This document shows, piece by piece, positions 51,248 through 59,456 of a stretch of DNA of 64,000 nucleotides (the stretch's first letter is position 1; each line of letters starts with the position of its first letter). The translations under genes and the position numbers were made by a program. The DNA comes from Rhizobium esperanzae (lineage in GTDB: Bacteria > Pseudomonadota > Alphaproteobacteria > Rhizobiales > Rhizobiaceae): contig NZ_MXPU01000018.1 in the NCBI RefSeq assembly GCF_002204185.1, positions 62,001-126,000 of the forward strand, written 5' to 3'. The notes under the pieces are model-generated. The model saw only the letters and a program-made list of their open reading frames with translations. It was not told where the DNA came from and searched no databases.

Positions 51248-52342
51248 ATGAAGATCGCTCAGATTGCGCCGCTCACAGAAAGTGTTCCGCCCAAGCGTTA
51301 TGGCGGAACTGAACGCATTGTTTCTTTTCTCTGTGACGAACTCGTCGCCAAGAACCACGAAGTGACCCTCTTTGCCAGCGGTGATTCCGTCACCAGCGCC
51401 AAACTGATACCGTGTTCGGATGCTGCCCTGAGGCTCAATCCCGCGGTCAAGGATCAACTGCCGCATCACATAGTAATGCTGGAGCAGGTTCGCCGCCGGG
51501 CCGGTGAGTTCGACGTCCTGCATTTCCACACCGACCTGCTGCACTTCCCGCTGATTCACGAGTTCACCGACCGAGCGATCACTACCCTGCACGGGCGCCT
51601 GGATTTGCCCGACCTGCGTTCTTTCTACCAAGTTTTCGCAGACGTTCCGCTGGTGTCAGTCTCCAACGATCAGCGCAGACCGATGCCACCGGTTAATTGG
51701 TCGGGAACGGTCTATCACGGTTTACCGCCCAACCTGCTGCCGTTTACCGACAAACCGAACGGCAATTACCTCGCCTTTCTCGGCCGCATTGCGCCCGAGA
51801 AACGTCCAGACCGCGCAATCGAGATCGCCAAGCGAGCCGGAATGCCCTTGAAGATCGCGGCGAAAATCGACGCGGCGGACAAAACCTATTGGGAGACGGT
51901 GATCGAACCGATGATAAAAGGTCATCAGAATGTCGAATTCATCGGCGAGATCAACGATGACCAGAAGGCGGATTTTCTCGGTAACGCCGGTGCACTGCTG
52001 TTTCCGATAGACTGGCCGGAACCCTTCGGGCTGGTCATGATCGAGGCGATGGCATGCGGCACGCCCGTTATCGCCTTCCGCCGGGGTTCGGTGCCCGAGG
52101 TAATCGACAATGATGTTTCCGGCATTCTGGTGGATAACGTCGCCGAAGCCGCGGCGAATGTCGAATGGGCGCTAAAGCTTGACCGCCGCGGAGTGCGCGG
52201 AGCTTTCGAGAAGCGCTTCACTGCTGAACGAATGGCAACGGATTATCTGGACAAATATCGGCTGTTGCCTGGTGTTCGCTCAAACATGCCGCGACTGCGC
52301 CATTCCGACAGCTATGCCGTCGGTACGGAGCTCATCGCTTGA
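51248..52342 (+). CDS. GT4-family glycosyltransferase
   Basis: A 364-residue retaining glycosyltransferase with two Rossmann domains. The N-terminal glycine loop is PPKRYGGTERIVSFL, and the donor-binding domain has AFLGRIAPEKRPDRAIEIA and the E-x7-E motif EPFGLVMIEAMACGTPVIA. The acceptor and sugar donor are not identifiable. GAGGAG precedes the ATG by eight bases. It is 15 bases before the debranching-enzyme-like gene, so the two form an operon. Such pairs occur in rhizobial stress islands; a role in making and trimming a storage or compatible glucan is an inference. Confidence 0.92.
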   Translation: MKIAQIAPLTESVPPKRYGGTERIVSFLCDELVAKNHEVTLFASGDSVTSAKLIPCSDAALRLNPAVKDQLPHHIVMLEQVRRRAGEFDVLHFHTDLLHFPLIHEFTDRAITTLHGRLDLPDLRSFYQVFADVPLVSVSNDQRRPMPPVNWSGTVYHGLPPNLLPFTDKPNGNYLAFLGRIAPEKRPDRAIEIAKRAGMPLKIAAKIDAADKTYWETVIEPMIKGHQNVEFIGEINDDQKADFLGNAGALLFPIDWPEPFGLVMIEAMACGTPVIAFRRGSVPEVIDNDVSGILVDNVAEAAANVEWALKLDRRGVRGAFEKRFTAERMATDYLDKYRLLPGVRSNMPRLRHSDSYAVGTELIA

Positions 52343-52357
52343 TCAGAGGACGGGAAA

Positions 52358-54562
52358 ATGCCGATCGATTCCTCCGACAGTCTCCCGGCGCCGGCGGCCT
52401 CGGGTACGCCGATCGCCCAGTTCATGATACCGGCAACCGCTTCCCTTCAGGAGCGGCAGCCACTAATCCTGAAACACGGCGATACATTCGGTGTTTTCGA
52501 TCACAATGGTGACGTCCTTTCCGGACCGGACAGCCCGGAGGGAATTTTCCATCGCGACACGCGCTATCTCTCCCACCTCACCTTGGCGATAAATTGCCAG
52601 AGGCCGATGCTGTTGTCTTCGACATTGCGCGACGACAATGCCTCGCTCACCTGCGACCTGACCAATCCTGATCTTTTCGACAGAGCCGGAAAGCTCATTA
52701 TTGGCCACGATCAGGTGCATCTGAGACGCACCCGCTTCCTGTGGAACTCGCGTTGTCACGAGCGGCTGACAGTACGCAACTATGACGAAGCTCCGCAGCA
52801 CGTCCGCATCGAGATTGCATTTGCAGCAGACTTCGCCGACCTCTTCGAGGTACGCGGAACGACGAGAGCCAAGCGGGGTCACCATCTGACGCCAATCGTC
52901 AATGGTGAGGCAATCCTTCTTTCCTATGAAGGTCTCGACCATCGCAGGCGGTCGACGAGACTGTCTTTCGATCCTCCGCCGGACGAATCAGGCAATGGGC
53001 TCGTCCGATATGACCTGCGACTTGCGCCGCACGAAACCCGCTCATTGTTCATCGAGATTGCATGCGATCCGGGAGAAGATGAAAAATCGGGTCACTGGTC
53101 CTTCTTTTTCGCTTTGCGTGACGCCCGGCGTGCCCTTCGCAACTTATCGTCGAAAACCGCTTCGATAATTACCTCGAACGAGATCTTCAACGAGGCAGCA
53201 CGGCGATGCGCGGCGGATCTGCACATGCTGGTGACCGAGACGCCGGAGGGGCCTTATCCCTATGCAGGCATTCCGTGGTTCAGCACCGTCTTCGGCCGGG
53301 ACGCACTCATCACCGCCATTCAGACGCTTTGGCTCGAACCGGAGATTGCCGGTGGCGTTCTGGGTTATCTGGCGGCAAACCAAGCGAAGGAACTAGATCC
53401 GGCCTGCGACGCGGAGCCTGGGAAAATTCTGCACGAGGTCCGCTGTGGAGAAATGGCCGAGCTGGGCGAGGTTCCGTTTCGTCGCTACTACGGCAGCATC
53501 GATTCCACGCCACTGTTCGTCATGCTGGCGGGCGAGTATCTCAAACGGACCGGCGACCTTGTAACCATCAAACGTCTTCTGCCCCAAATCGAGGCGGCAT
53601 TGTCATGGATTGAGGATTACGGCGACCGTGACGGCGACGGCTTCGTCGAGTATGGCCGACTGACTGAAGAAGGCCTGATCAATCAGGCCTGGAAAGACAG
53701 TCATGATTCTGTTTTCCATGCCGACGGGCGTCTAGCCAAGGGGCCGATCGCAATTGCCGAAGTCCAGGCCTATGTTTACGGGGCCTGGAAGGCTGCAGCA
53801 GAAATATTCGAGCGCTGCGGTAAACCGGGCCGTGCAGCGGCTCTCCTTGCGAGCGCCGACCGATTACGTCTTGCCTTCGACGAGCACTTTTTCGATGAGG
53901 AGCTTGGCACCTATGTCCTGGCACTCGACGGAGATAAGCGACCTTGCAGAGTTCGATCGTCAAATGCGGGCCACGCGCTATTTACGGGCATCGCCTATCA
54001 GGAACGGGCCGAACAGGTTGCGCATACGCTGATGAGTGCGTCATCATTCTGCGGTTGGGGCATTCGCACCGTCGCCTCAACCGAGGCACGCTATAACCCA
54101 ATGAGCTACCACAACGGCTCGATCTGGCCGCACGACAATGCCTTGATCGCCAAGGGTCTCGCCGCCTATGGCTATCGAACCGCAGCGGCGAGGATATTCG
54201 ATGGTCTCTTTGCCGCGTCTACCTATATCGATCTGCGGCGGCTTCCTGAACTTTTCTGCGGGCTGTCGCGTCACCGAGCGCAAGGTCCAACTTTTTATCC
54301 AGTGGCCTGCTCCCCTCAAGCCTGGGCGGCGGCAGCACCGCTGTTGCTCCTACAATCATGCCTCGGCCTCGATTTCGATCCGAGAACGTTGCAGATCAGC
54401 TTTCATGAGCCGCAGCTTCCCACATTTCTTAACGAAGTCGTGTTGCGGCGCCTGCGGATCGGCGCCGGCTCTGTGGATATCGCGTTGCGCCGCTCCGGCC
54501 GTCAGGTCGTGGTCGATGTCATTGACCGTCAAGGCGATATCCGGATCGTCACGACCGTGTAA
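52358..54562 (+). CDS. Amylo-alpha-1,6-glucosidase (glycogen debranching-type) protein
   Basis: A 734-residue protein with an N-terminal beta-sandwich domain (GDTFGVFDHNGDVLSGPDSP, FHRDTRYLSHL, residues about 35-240) and a C-terminal (alpha/alpha)6 barrel (TPEGPYPYAGIPWFSTVFGR to YHNGSIWPHDNALIAKG). This is the GDE-N plus GDE-C layout of bacterial amylo-1,6-glucosidase-like enzymes. The acid residues in WFSTVFGRD and NGSIWPHD are the likely catalytic ones. It has no signal peptide. It is co-transcribed with the glycosyltransferase upstream, which points to metabolism of a cytoplasmic glucan. Confidence 0.9.
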   Translation: MPIDSSDSLPAPAASGTPIAQFMIPATASLQERQPLILKHGDTFGVFDHNGDVLSGPDSPEGIFHRDTRYLSHLTLAINCQRPMLLSSTLRDDNASLTCDLTNPDLFDRAGKLIIGHDQVHLRRTRFLWNSRCHERLTVRNYDEAPQHVRIEIAFAADFADLFEVRGTTRAKRGHHLTPIVNGEAILLSYEGLDHRRRSTRLSFDPPPDESGNGLVRYDLRLAPHETRSLFIEIACDPGEDEKSGHWSFFFALRDARRALRNLSSKTASIITSNEIFNEAARRCAADLHMLVTETPEGPYPYAGIPWFSTVFGRDALITAIQTLWLEPEIAGGVLGYLAANQAKELDPACDAEPGKILHEVRCGEMAELGEVPFRRYYGSIDSTPLFVMLAGEYLKRTGDLVTIKRLLPQIEAALSWIEDYGDRDGDGFVEYGRLTEEGLINQAWKDSHDSVFHADGRLAKGPIAIAEVQAYVYGAWKAAAEIFERCGKPGRAAALLASADRLRLAFDEHFFDEELGTYVLALDGDKRPCRVRSSNAGHALFTGIAYQERAEQVAHTLMSASSFCGWGIRTVASTEARYNPMSYHNGSIWPHDNALIAKGLAAYGYRTAAARIFDGLFAASTYIDLRRLPELFCGLSRHRAQGPTFYPVACSPQAWAAAAPLLLLQSCLGLDFDPRTLQISFHEPQLPTFLNEVVLRRLRIGAGSVDIALRRSGRQVVVDVIDRQGDIRIVTTV

Positions 54563-54829
54563 CATCACGACCTGGGCTCTGCTCTTAACATTGATAGCAC
54601 ACGCCGGATCGAGACCTGCCGGTCCGCCCTGATCGTGGCGGTTCAACTTGCTCCGCCGTTCCCGTATCTGGGGATCGTTTGCTCTCTGGCGTCCGCGTCT
54701 CGTCTTTAGGTGCGGAGCGCTGGCGATTGCCGTCATCAGCGTCGGATTCGCAAGGCTCGCGGATCTGGGCAAAGCAGGCATTCGACTCCGTCGTGTCTTG
54801 GGGTCACTGGATGTTCTTGTTGCAGCGGG

Positions 54830-55070
54830 ATCGGCCAGACTGCGCTGTCGCCAGGGGCATGCCGAAGTCTATCTCGTCTCCGTCCGAACCGAGGTCAATG
54901 CCAAGTACGCTCGCTGAAGACCAGTCGGCCGGCCGTGTCGCTCAAGGGCAAGAGCTGGTCTTCGCCCAGCCGACTTTTACAGCCGAGATCGAGTTTCGCG
55001 GAGGGACAGACGACGGCAGCTTGCGGCCGAATTCGACGTTTGGCCGGGATTGGACGCTTGGATTCAACAG
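54830..55070 (+). pseudogene. ATP-dependent DNA ligase (LigD-type) C-terminal remnant
   Basis: One frame reads LKTSRPAVSLKGK (near 54910-54950) and the next ELVFAQPTFTAEIEFRGGTD (near 54952-55015), the OB-fold end of LigD-type ligases (linker, then V-x-P-x-L-x-A-E-(I/V)-E-(F/Y)-R). Homology is lost within 20 residues after that. Two frames must be joined, so the gene is dead. The rest of 54563-54830 and 55070-55114 shows nothing I can name. Confidence 0.45.
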
Positions 55071-55114
55071 CAGCAGATACCGAGGCTGTTCAGTTTCTCG
55101 TGCGCACATTGATC

Positions 55115-57298
55115 TCAGAGATCCAGAACGCTTCGGACGCGGACGGCGAGATCTTTGATCGAAAAAGGTTTCTGCAGGAGGTGGACCCCTTTGTCGAGGC
55201 GGCCGTGATGCACGATGGCGTTGCGCGAGTAGCCAGTGGTGAACAGCGCCTTGACAGCGGGCTGCAGCTCCCTCGCTTTTGCGACCAGGTCGGCGCCGCT
55301 CATGCCCCCGGGTAACACAACATCGGTAAAAATAAGATCCACCGGCAGGTTAAACTTCAGGACCTGCAGAGCTGTCGGGCCGTCCTTTGCTTCCAGCACG
55401 CGATAACCGAGCTCCGTCAACGACTCCACGGAATAGGCAAGCACATCGGGGTCATCCTCGACCACCAGGACGATCTCCCCTGAACCTGCTTCGGGCAGTG
55501 GCATGGGGTCGACGGTTGCCTCATCAACTTGGCCCGACAGGAGCCTCGGCAGGTAAATCTTAACCGTCGTTCCCTGTCCTACCTCGGAATAGATTTTCAC
55601 ATGCCCCTTCGACTGCTTGGCGAAACCGTAGACCTGGCTAAGCCCGAGCCCGGTCCCTTTGCCCTGGTCCTTGGTCGTGAAAAACGGCTCGAAAGCACGA
55701 GCGACCGTTTCTGCGTCCATCCCCGCTCCGGTGTCGGAAACCGATATTGCAACATATTGCCCCGGCACCACTTCGGCGTGATTTACTGAATAGGCCTCAT
55801 CCAGGTGAGCGTTGAAGGTTTCGATCGTGAGCTTCCCGCCACTCGACATCGCGTCCCGTGCATTGATGGCCAGATTGAGGAGCGCACTCTCCAGCGCATT
55901 CGGATCTGCTTCCGTCTTCCAGAGGCCGCCGGCAAGAACGATCTCGATCTCGTAAATTTCTCCCAGCGTTCGATGCAAAAGATCGGACATCCCCCGAATG
56001 AGACCATTGGCGTCGACGGGCTTCGGATCGAGCGGCTGACGCCTGGCGAAGGCGAGGAGCCGTTGTGTCAACACCGCCGCTCTTTCGGCGCCGCTCATCG
56101 CCTGCGAAGCAGCGCGGCGAAGCCGGCCTGCATCAGCTGGCAGCGTCCGCAAAAGCGTGTCGAGATTTCCAACGATGATCTGCAGCAGGTTGTTGAAGTC
56201 ATGTGCGACGCCGCCGGTCAGCTGACCGACCGCCTCCATCTTTTGGGCTTGCCGCAGAGCCTCGGCATTGCGGGTCAACTCATCCGTCTTCTGGGCGACA
56301 AGATCTTCCAGGTGAGCATTCAATTCCTTGAGAGCCTCTTCCGCGCGTCGTCGCTCCTCCAGTTCACGTTGCGCGGCCTCAAACAGGCGAGAGTTGTCGA
56401 TGGCAACAGCGGCCTCACCCGCAAGGCCAAGGAGTCCCCGCTCCGACTCCTCGCTGAACATGCCGGTATCGGCATGGCCGAAGAACAAGCCGCCGATCAC
56501 CTCTCCTGTGCGGGAAATGACAGGCACCGCGAGATAGCTCCTGACGGGAAGATGCCCTTCCGGCATCCCGGCATAAGGAGCGTTTTGTCCATAACGAGGA
56601 TCCTTCGTGATATCATCCGACCGAACGATGCCTTCCCCGCTGAATGTTGCCGCAAACATGGCCGTGTTACGCGGCACGGGAAAACTTGAGGAAGCTTCTT
56701 GCGGCGCGCCTGCGAGCGAATAGAGCATGTAGCTATCGCCCGCATGATCGACGAGGTTGTAGAAAAACGCGCCGAACTGCGCCCTTGTCAGTTCGACACC
56801 TGCGTCAGTCACCGCCTGAACGAGCCGTTCAAGGTCATTTTCGCGCGCAAGGATAGCTCCTGCACGATTGAAGACCTCCAATGCGCGCGTGCGCTCGCGC
56901 AGCGCGGATTCCGTGCGCCGTTGCTTGGTGCGATCTCTGAGGATTTTTACGAAACCGGTCAGGCCTTGGCCATTGGCAAACAGCGGCGTGGTTTCGCCTA
57001 CCGCCCAAATCTTGCTCCCGTCCTTGCGAAATCGCCACCCCTCGCCGCCGCCTCTGCCGTTTGCCTTTGCGTCGGCAAGCTCGGTGGCCAGCAAACCTGC
57101 GGCGTCCTTATCAGCCGGGAAAATCTCGAGCAGAGTCTTTCCCAGCATCTCATCTTCAGTCCAGCCAAGCAGATTGCTAGCCCCCTTGCTCCAGCTGACG
57201 ACGATTCCGTGCGGGTCTAAGATGATGATGCCGGTATCAACTGCACTGTCGAGGATCTGCTGAAGTCGCTCGGCAGGCAGATACGTGGATGAGGTCAT
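55115..57298 (-). CDS. Hybrid sensor kinase: PAS, GAF, histidine kinase, receiver
   Basis: A 727-residue soluble hybrid kinase. Order: PAS (residues about 8-130, IIILDPHGIVVSWSKGASNL), GAF (about 150-310), coiled coil (EERRRAEEALKELNAHLEDL), HisKA with the phospho-acceptor His in VAHDFNNLLQ near 372, HATPase (NLAINARDAM N box, GTGLGLSQVYGF G box), and a C-terminal receiver with Asp in LIFTDVVLPGG. The start ATG 57298 lies directly upstream of the family's beginning, with a weak GGTAGAAG site. The PAS could bind flavin, but I see no conserved Cys-loop to prove a LOV domain. Its partner is unknown. Confidence 0.92.
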   Translation of the reverse strand: MTSSTYLPAERLQQILDSAVDTGIIILDPHGIVVSWSKGASNLLGWTEDEMLGKTLLEIFPADKDAAGLLATELADAKANGRGGGEGWRFRKDGSKIWAVGETTPLFANGQGLTGFVKILRDRTKQRRTESALRERTRALEVFNRAGAILARENDLERLVQAVTDAGVELTRAQFGAFFYNLVDHAGDSYMLYSLAGAPQEASSSFPVPRNTAMFAATFSGEGIVRSDDITKDPRYGQNAPYAGMPEGHLPVRSYLAVPVISRTGEVIGGLFFGHADTGMFSEESERGLLGLAGEAAVAIDNSRLFEAAQRELEERRRAEEALKELNAHLEDLVAQKTDELTRNAEALRQAQKMEAVGQLTGGVAHDFNNLLQIIVGNLDTLLRTLPADAGRLRRAASQAMSGAERAAVLTQRLLAFARRQPLDPKPVDANGLIRGMSDLLHRTLGEIYEIEIVLAGGLWKTEADPNALESALLNLAINARDAMSSGGKLTIETFNAHLDEAYSVNHAEVVPGQYVAISVSDTGAGMDAETVARAFEPFFTTKDQGKGTGLGLSQVYGFAKQSKGHVKIYSEVGQGTTVKIYLPRLLSGQVDEATVDPMPLPEAGSGEIVLVVEDDPDVLAYSVESLTELGYRVLEAKDGPTALQVLKFNLPVDLIFTDVVLPGGMSGADLVAKARELQPAVKALFTTGYSRNAIVHHGRLDKGVHLLQKPFSIKDLAVRVRSVLDL

Positions 57299-57959
57299 CT
57301 TCTACCATCGGCAGTGAAAAAGGGCGGTTTGGCTCAAAAGTATCACAAGCATCTTTATGGTCCAGCAGTGCTTTGATGGCGTCGGAATCTTGTCTGCTGG
57401 CAACGTTCCAGTTGCCGAGGTGGCTTTGCCAGGACATGAAATCAGAGCAGTGGAAAACTGGGTGCGGGTAGCCCGCATATTCTCTGTCGATGCCGCACGG
57501 CACGTAACTTGCCGTCTCCGCCGGGCTTTTGCCGAAATCGAATGGGACTTCGGCGCAGCAACAAGGTTTGCTCATCGGGTCGCAGAAAAAGTGGCTATTC
57601 GCTTGGACGTCGATGCCTTTCGACTTGGCAATCCACCTGATCCCTACAGTGGGTCGTGCGGAGGCAAGTTTTGGCCCGCTCCCGATCAAGCGATGCTCCG
57701 CGCGGCCCGACAGCTCTATGATCGGCGCAGATCATTCGGAGTCCCCTTGCGGCCGAAGTCTCTGACACATTGGATCGATCCTCAGAGAGCGAGCGGAAAC
57801 TCAGCTTGGCTAATGCAAATCCCAACCTCGACGGCGCCTACTGCGGCGCCATCTTCTCCGGCCCCTCCGACAGCGTCAGTAATTGCGGCGAGGTTCCACA
57901 GTCACCTCTCCGAACATAACTCCTCGCGTCAGGGGCTTGGAGAGGAAATCATGTGGGAA
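57299..57959. other. Stretch without a supported gene
   Basis: Frames of up to 228 codons cross here (57357-58043 plus strand, 57237-57689 minus strand), but neither has a recognisable domain, and composition is not gene-like. The plus frame runs into the NmrA-like relic. I see no terminator for the hybrid kinase's neighbours. Confidence 0.4.
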
Positions 57960-58363
57960 GCCAAGAACAATGGCGCTTGCCTCGGCGGGACGGGTGCGTC
58001 CCCGCCAGCCTCGAGCTGCCGATGGTCGCACCGGAGGATCTAGGAAAGGTGGCCGCGCGGCTGTTGCAGGCGCCGATCGAGCAGGTCGGTACATATCCCG
58101 CAGAGGGGCCGCAACGCTATTCCCCAATGATGTCGCCGCAGCCTTCGCTGCCGCCCTCGCTCGGCCCGTTCGCGTCGACGTATTCCCGCGCGAAAGCTGG
58201 GAAGACGCATTTCGCAGTTTTGGCTTCTCCGACGCCGCGGCCCGCTCCTATGACGGCCCTCACCGCGGACGGTCCCGAGTATCCCGATAATCCTGTTCGC
58301 GGTTCGATTTCGCTCCAAACCTACATAAGAAAACTCGTTCAGGCCCATGCTGACGCCTCCTGA
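57960..58363 (+). pseudogene. NmrA-like NAD(P)-binding protein, C-terminal remnant with two frameshifts
   Basis: Frame one gives LELPMVAPEDLGKVAARLLQ and GTYPAEGPQRYSP; after about 58125 a second frame gives NDVAAAFAAALARPVRVDVF and SWEDAFRSFGFSDAAA; then the first frame resumes with EYPDNPVRGSISLQ to a stop at 58363. Joined, they match the C-terminal 130 residues of NmrA-type NAD(P)-binding proteins (P-M-V-A-x-E-D-(I/L)-G-x-V, then GPxRYSP). The N-terminal Rossmann half is missing, so the gene is dead. Confidence 0.7.
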
Positions 58364-58597
58364 TGGGAGGAAGGAATCCGATTTCGGTTCAAGTTTCAAC
58401 CCGAGAGGCTGGGCAAACTTTACCGCATTGTCACAGAGATTGGGTAACCACGCGCATGAGAGACAAGGGCGGCTTGCCGACGGGAACGGCCGCTCAACAT
58501 GCTGAAGACATCAGCAAAGCTCTTTGGAATCCGGCCGACCATCAAGATTGATCATAGGGCGCTCCGATTTGCGGTCGCTGACGCAAATCGCTTGCCA
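58364..58597. other. Upstream region of the SDR-GH15 operon without a supported gene
   Basis: Short frames at 58456-58551 and 58499-58690 lack support. The second contains a hydrophobic run (LALLVVAMTLPLWLML) and overlaps the promoter and SDR start, so I do not call it. Confidence 0.35.
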
Positions 58598-58623
58598 GGA
58601 ACAACGCGCTTCCGATTGGCGTT
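58598..58623 (+). promoter_or_regulatory. EcfG/RpoE2-type promoter (GGAAC-N17-CGTT)
   Basis: GGAAC (58598-58602), 17 bases, CGTT (58620-58623), the alpha-proteobacterial general-stress promoter. The -10 end is 50 bases before the SDR start codon, so the SDR-GH15 operon is probably part of the stress regulon. Confidence 0.65.
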
Positions 58624-58673
58624 ATTGGTCGTGGCGATGACGCTTCCCCTTTGGTTGATGCTCGGACATTACG

Positions 58674-59456
58674 ATGAACCTCGGACTTAGCAACAGACGT
58701 GTTCTCGTGACGGGCGGCAACTCTGGTCTCGGAGCCGCAATATCGAAGGCCTTCGCCGCCGAGGGTGCACGAGTTGCAATCAACTATCTGCTAAATCCAA
58801 CAGAAGCCGAGAGGCTGGTTGAGGAATTCACCGCCGCCGGCGGCGAAGCCCTTGGTCTGATGGCCGACATCAGTGACCCCGAGGCTGTCGAGACGATGTT
58901 CGGTGCAATGGACAGCGCATGGGGCGGCATCGACATACTGGTCAACAACGCCGGCATCGACGGCGGATATGCGCTCGGCTGGGAAGCCGATCCAGATGCC
59001 TGGGGCAGGGTAGTCGACATCAACCTGAAGGGAACATATCTGTGTGCGCGCGAAGCACTCAAACGCATGGTGGTCCAGAGGTCAGGCGTTGTACTGAATA
59101 CCACCAGCGTTCACGAGGTGATCGCCTGGAGCGGCTACAGCGCCTATGCCGCTAGCAAGGCGGCCGTATCGATGATGTCCAAGTCGCTGGCACAGGAGGC
59201 GGCGCCGCATGGCGTTCGCGTTCTATGCATCGCGCCGGGCGCTATCCGCACCCCGATCAACCAGGCGGTCTGGCAAGATGCGGAGGGCTACAGGGATTTG
59301 CTGACGAAGATTCCGCTGGGCCGTATTGGCGAGCCCGAGGACGTCGCAAACGTCGTCGTCATGCTGGCGTCAGATGCCGCCGGCTACATGACCGGGACGA
59401 CGGTCTTCGTCGATGGAGGCATGACCGATTATCCCTCTTTTGCGCATGGTGGGTGA
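58674..59456 (+). CDS. Short-chain dehydrogenase (glucose-dehydrogenase-like)
   Basis: A 260-residue classical SDR. Cofactor loop TGGNSGLG (residues 13-20), NNAG near residue 90, catalytic Ser in LNTTSVHEVI, Tyr and Lys in YAASKAAVSMMS, and the PGAIRTPIN loop are all present. The C-terminal TGTTVFVDGGM is typical of glucose 1-dehydrogenase-type SDRs, though the substrate is not proven. Its stop overlaps the GH15 start by one base (TGATG), so the two are co-translated. The EcfG-type promoter upstream suggests stress control. Confidence 0.92.
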   Translation: MNLGLSNRRVLVTGGNSGLGAAISKAFAAEGARVAINYLLNPTEAERLVEEFTAAGGEALGLMADISDPEAVETMFGAMDSAWGGIDILVNNAGIDGGYALGWEADPDAWGRVVDINLKGTYLCAREALKRMVVQRSGVVLNTTSVHEVIAWSGYSAYAASKAAVSMMSKSLAQEAAPHGVRVLCIAPGAIRTPINQAVWQDAEGYRDLLTKIPLGRIGEPEDVANVVVMLASDAAGYMTGTTVFVDGGMTDYPSFAHGG

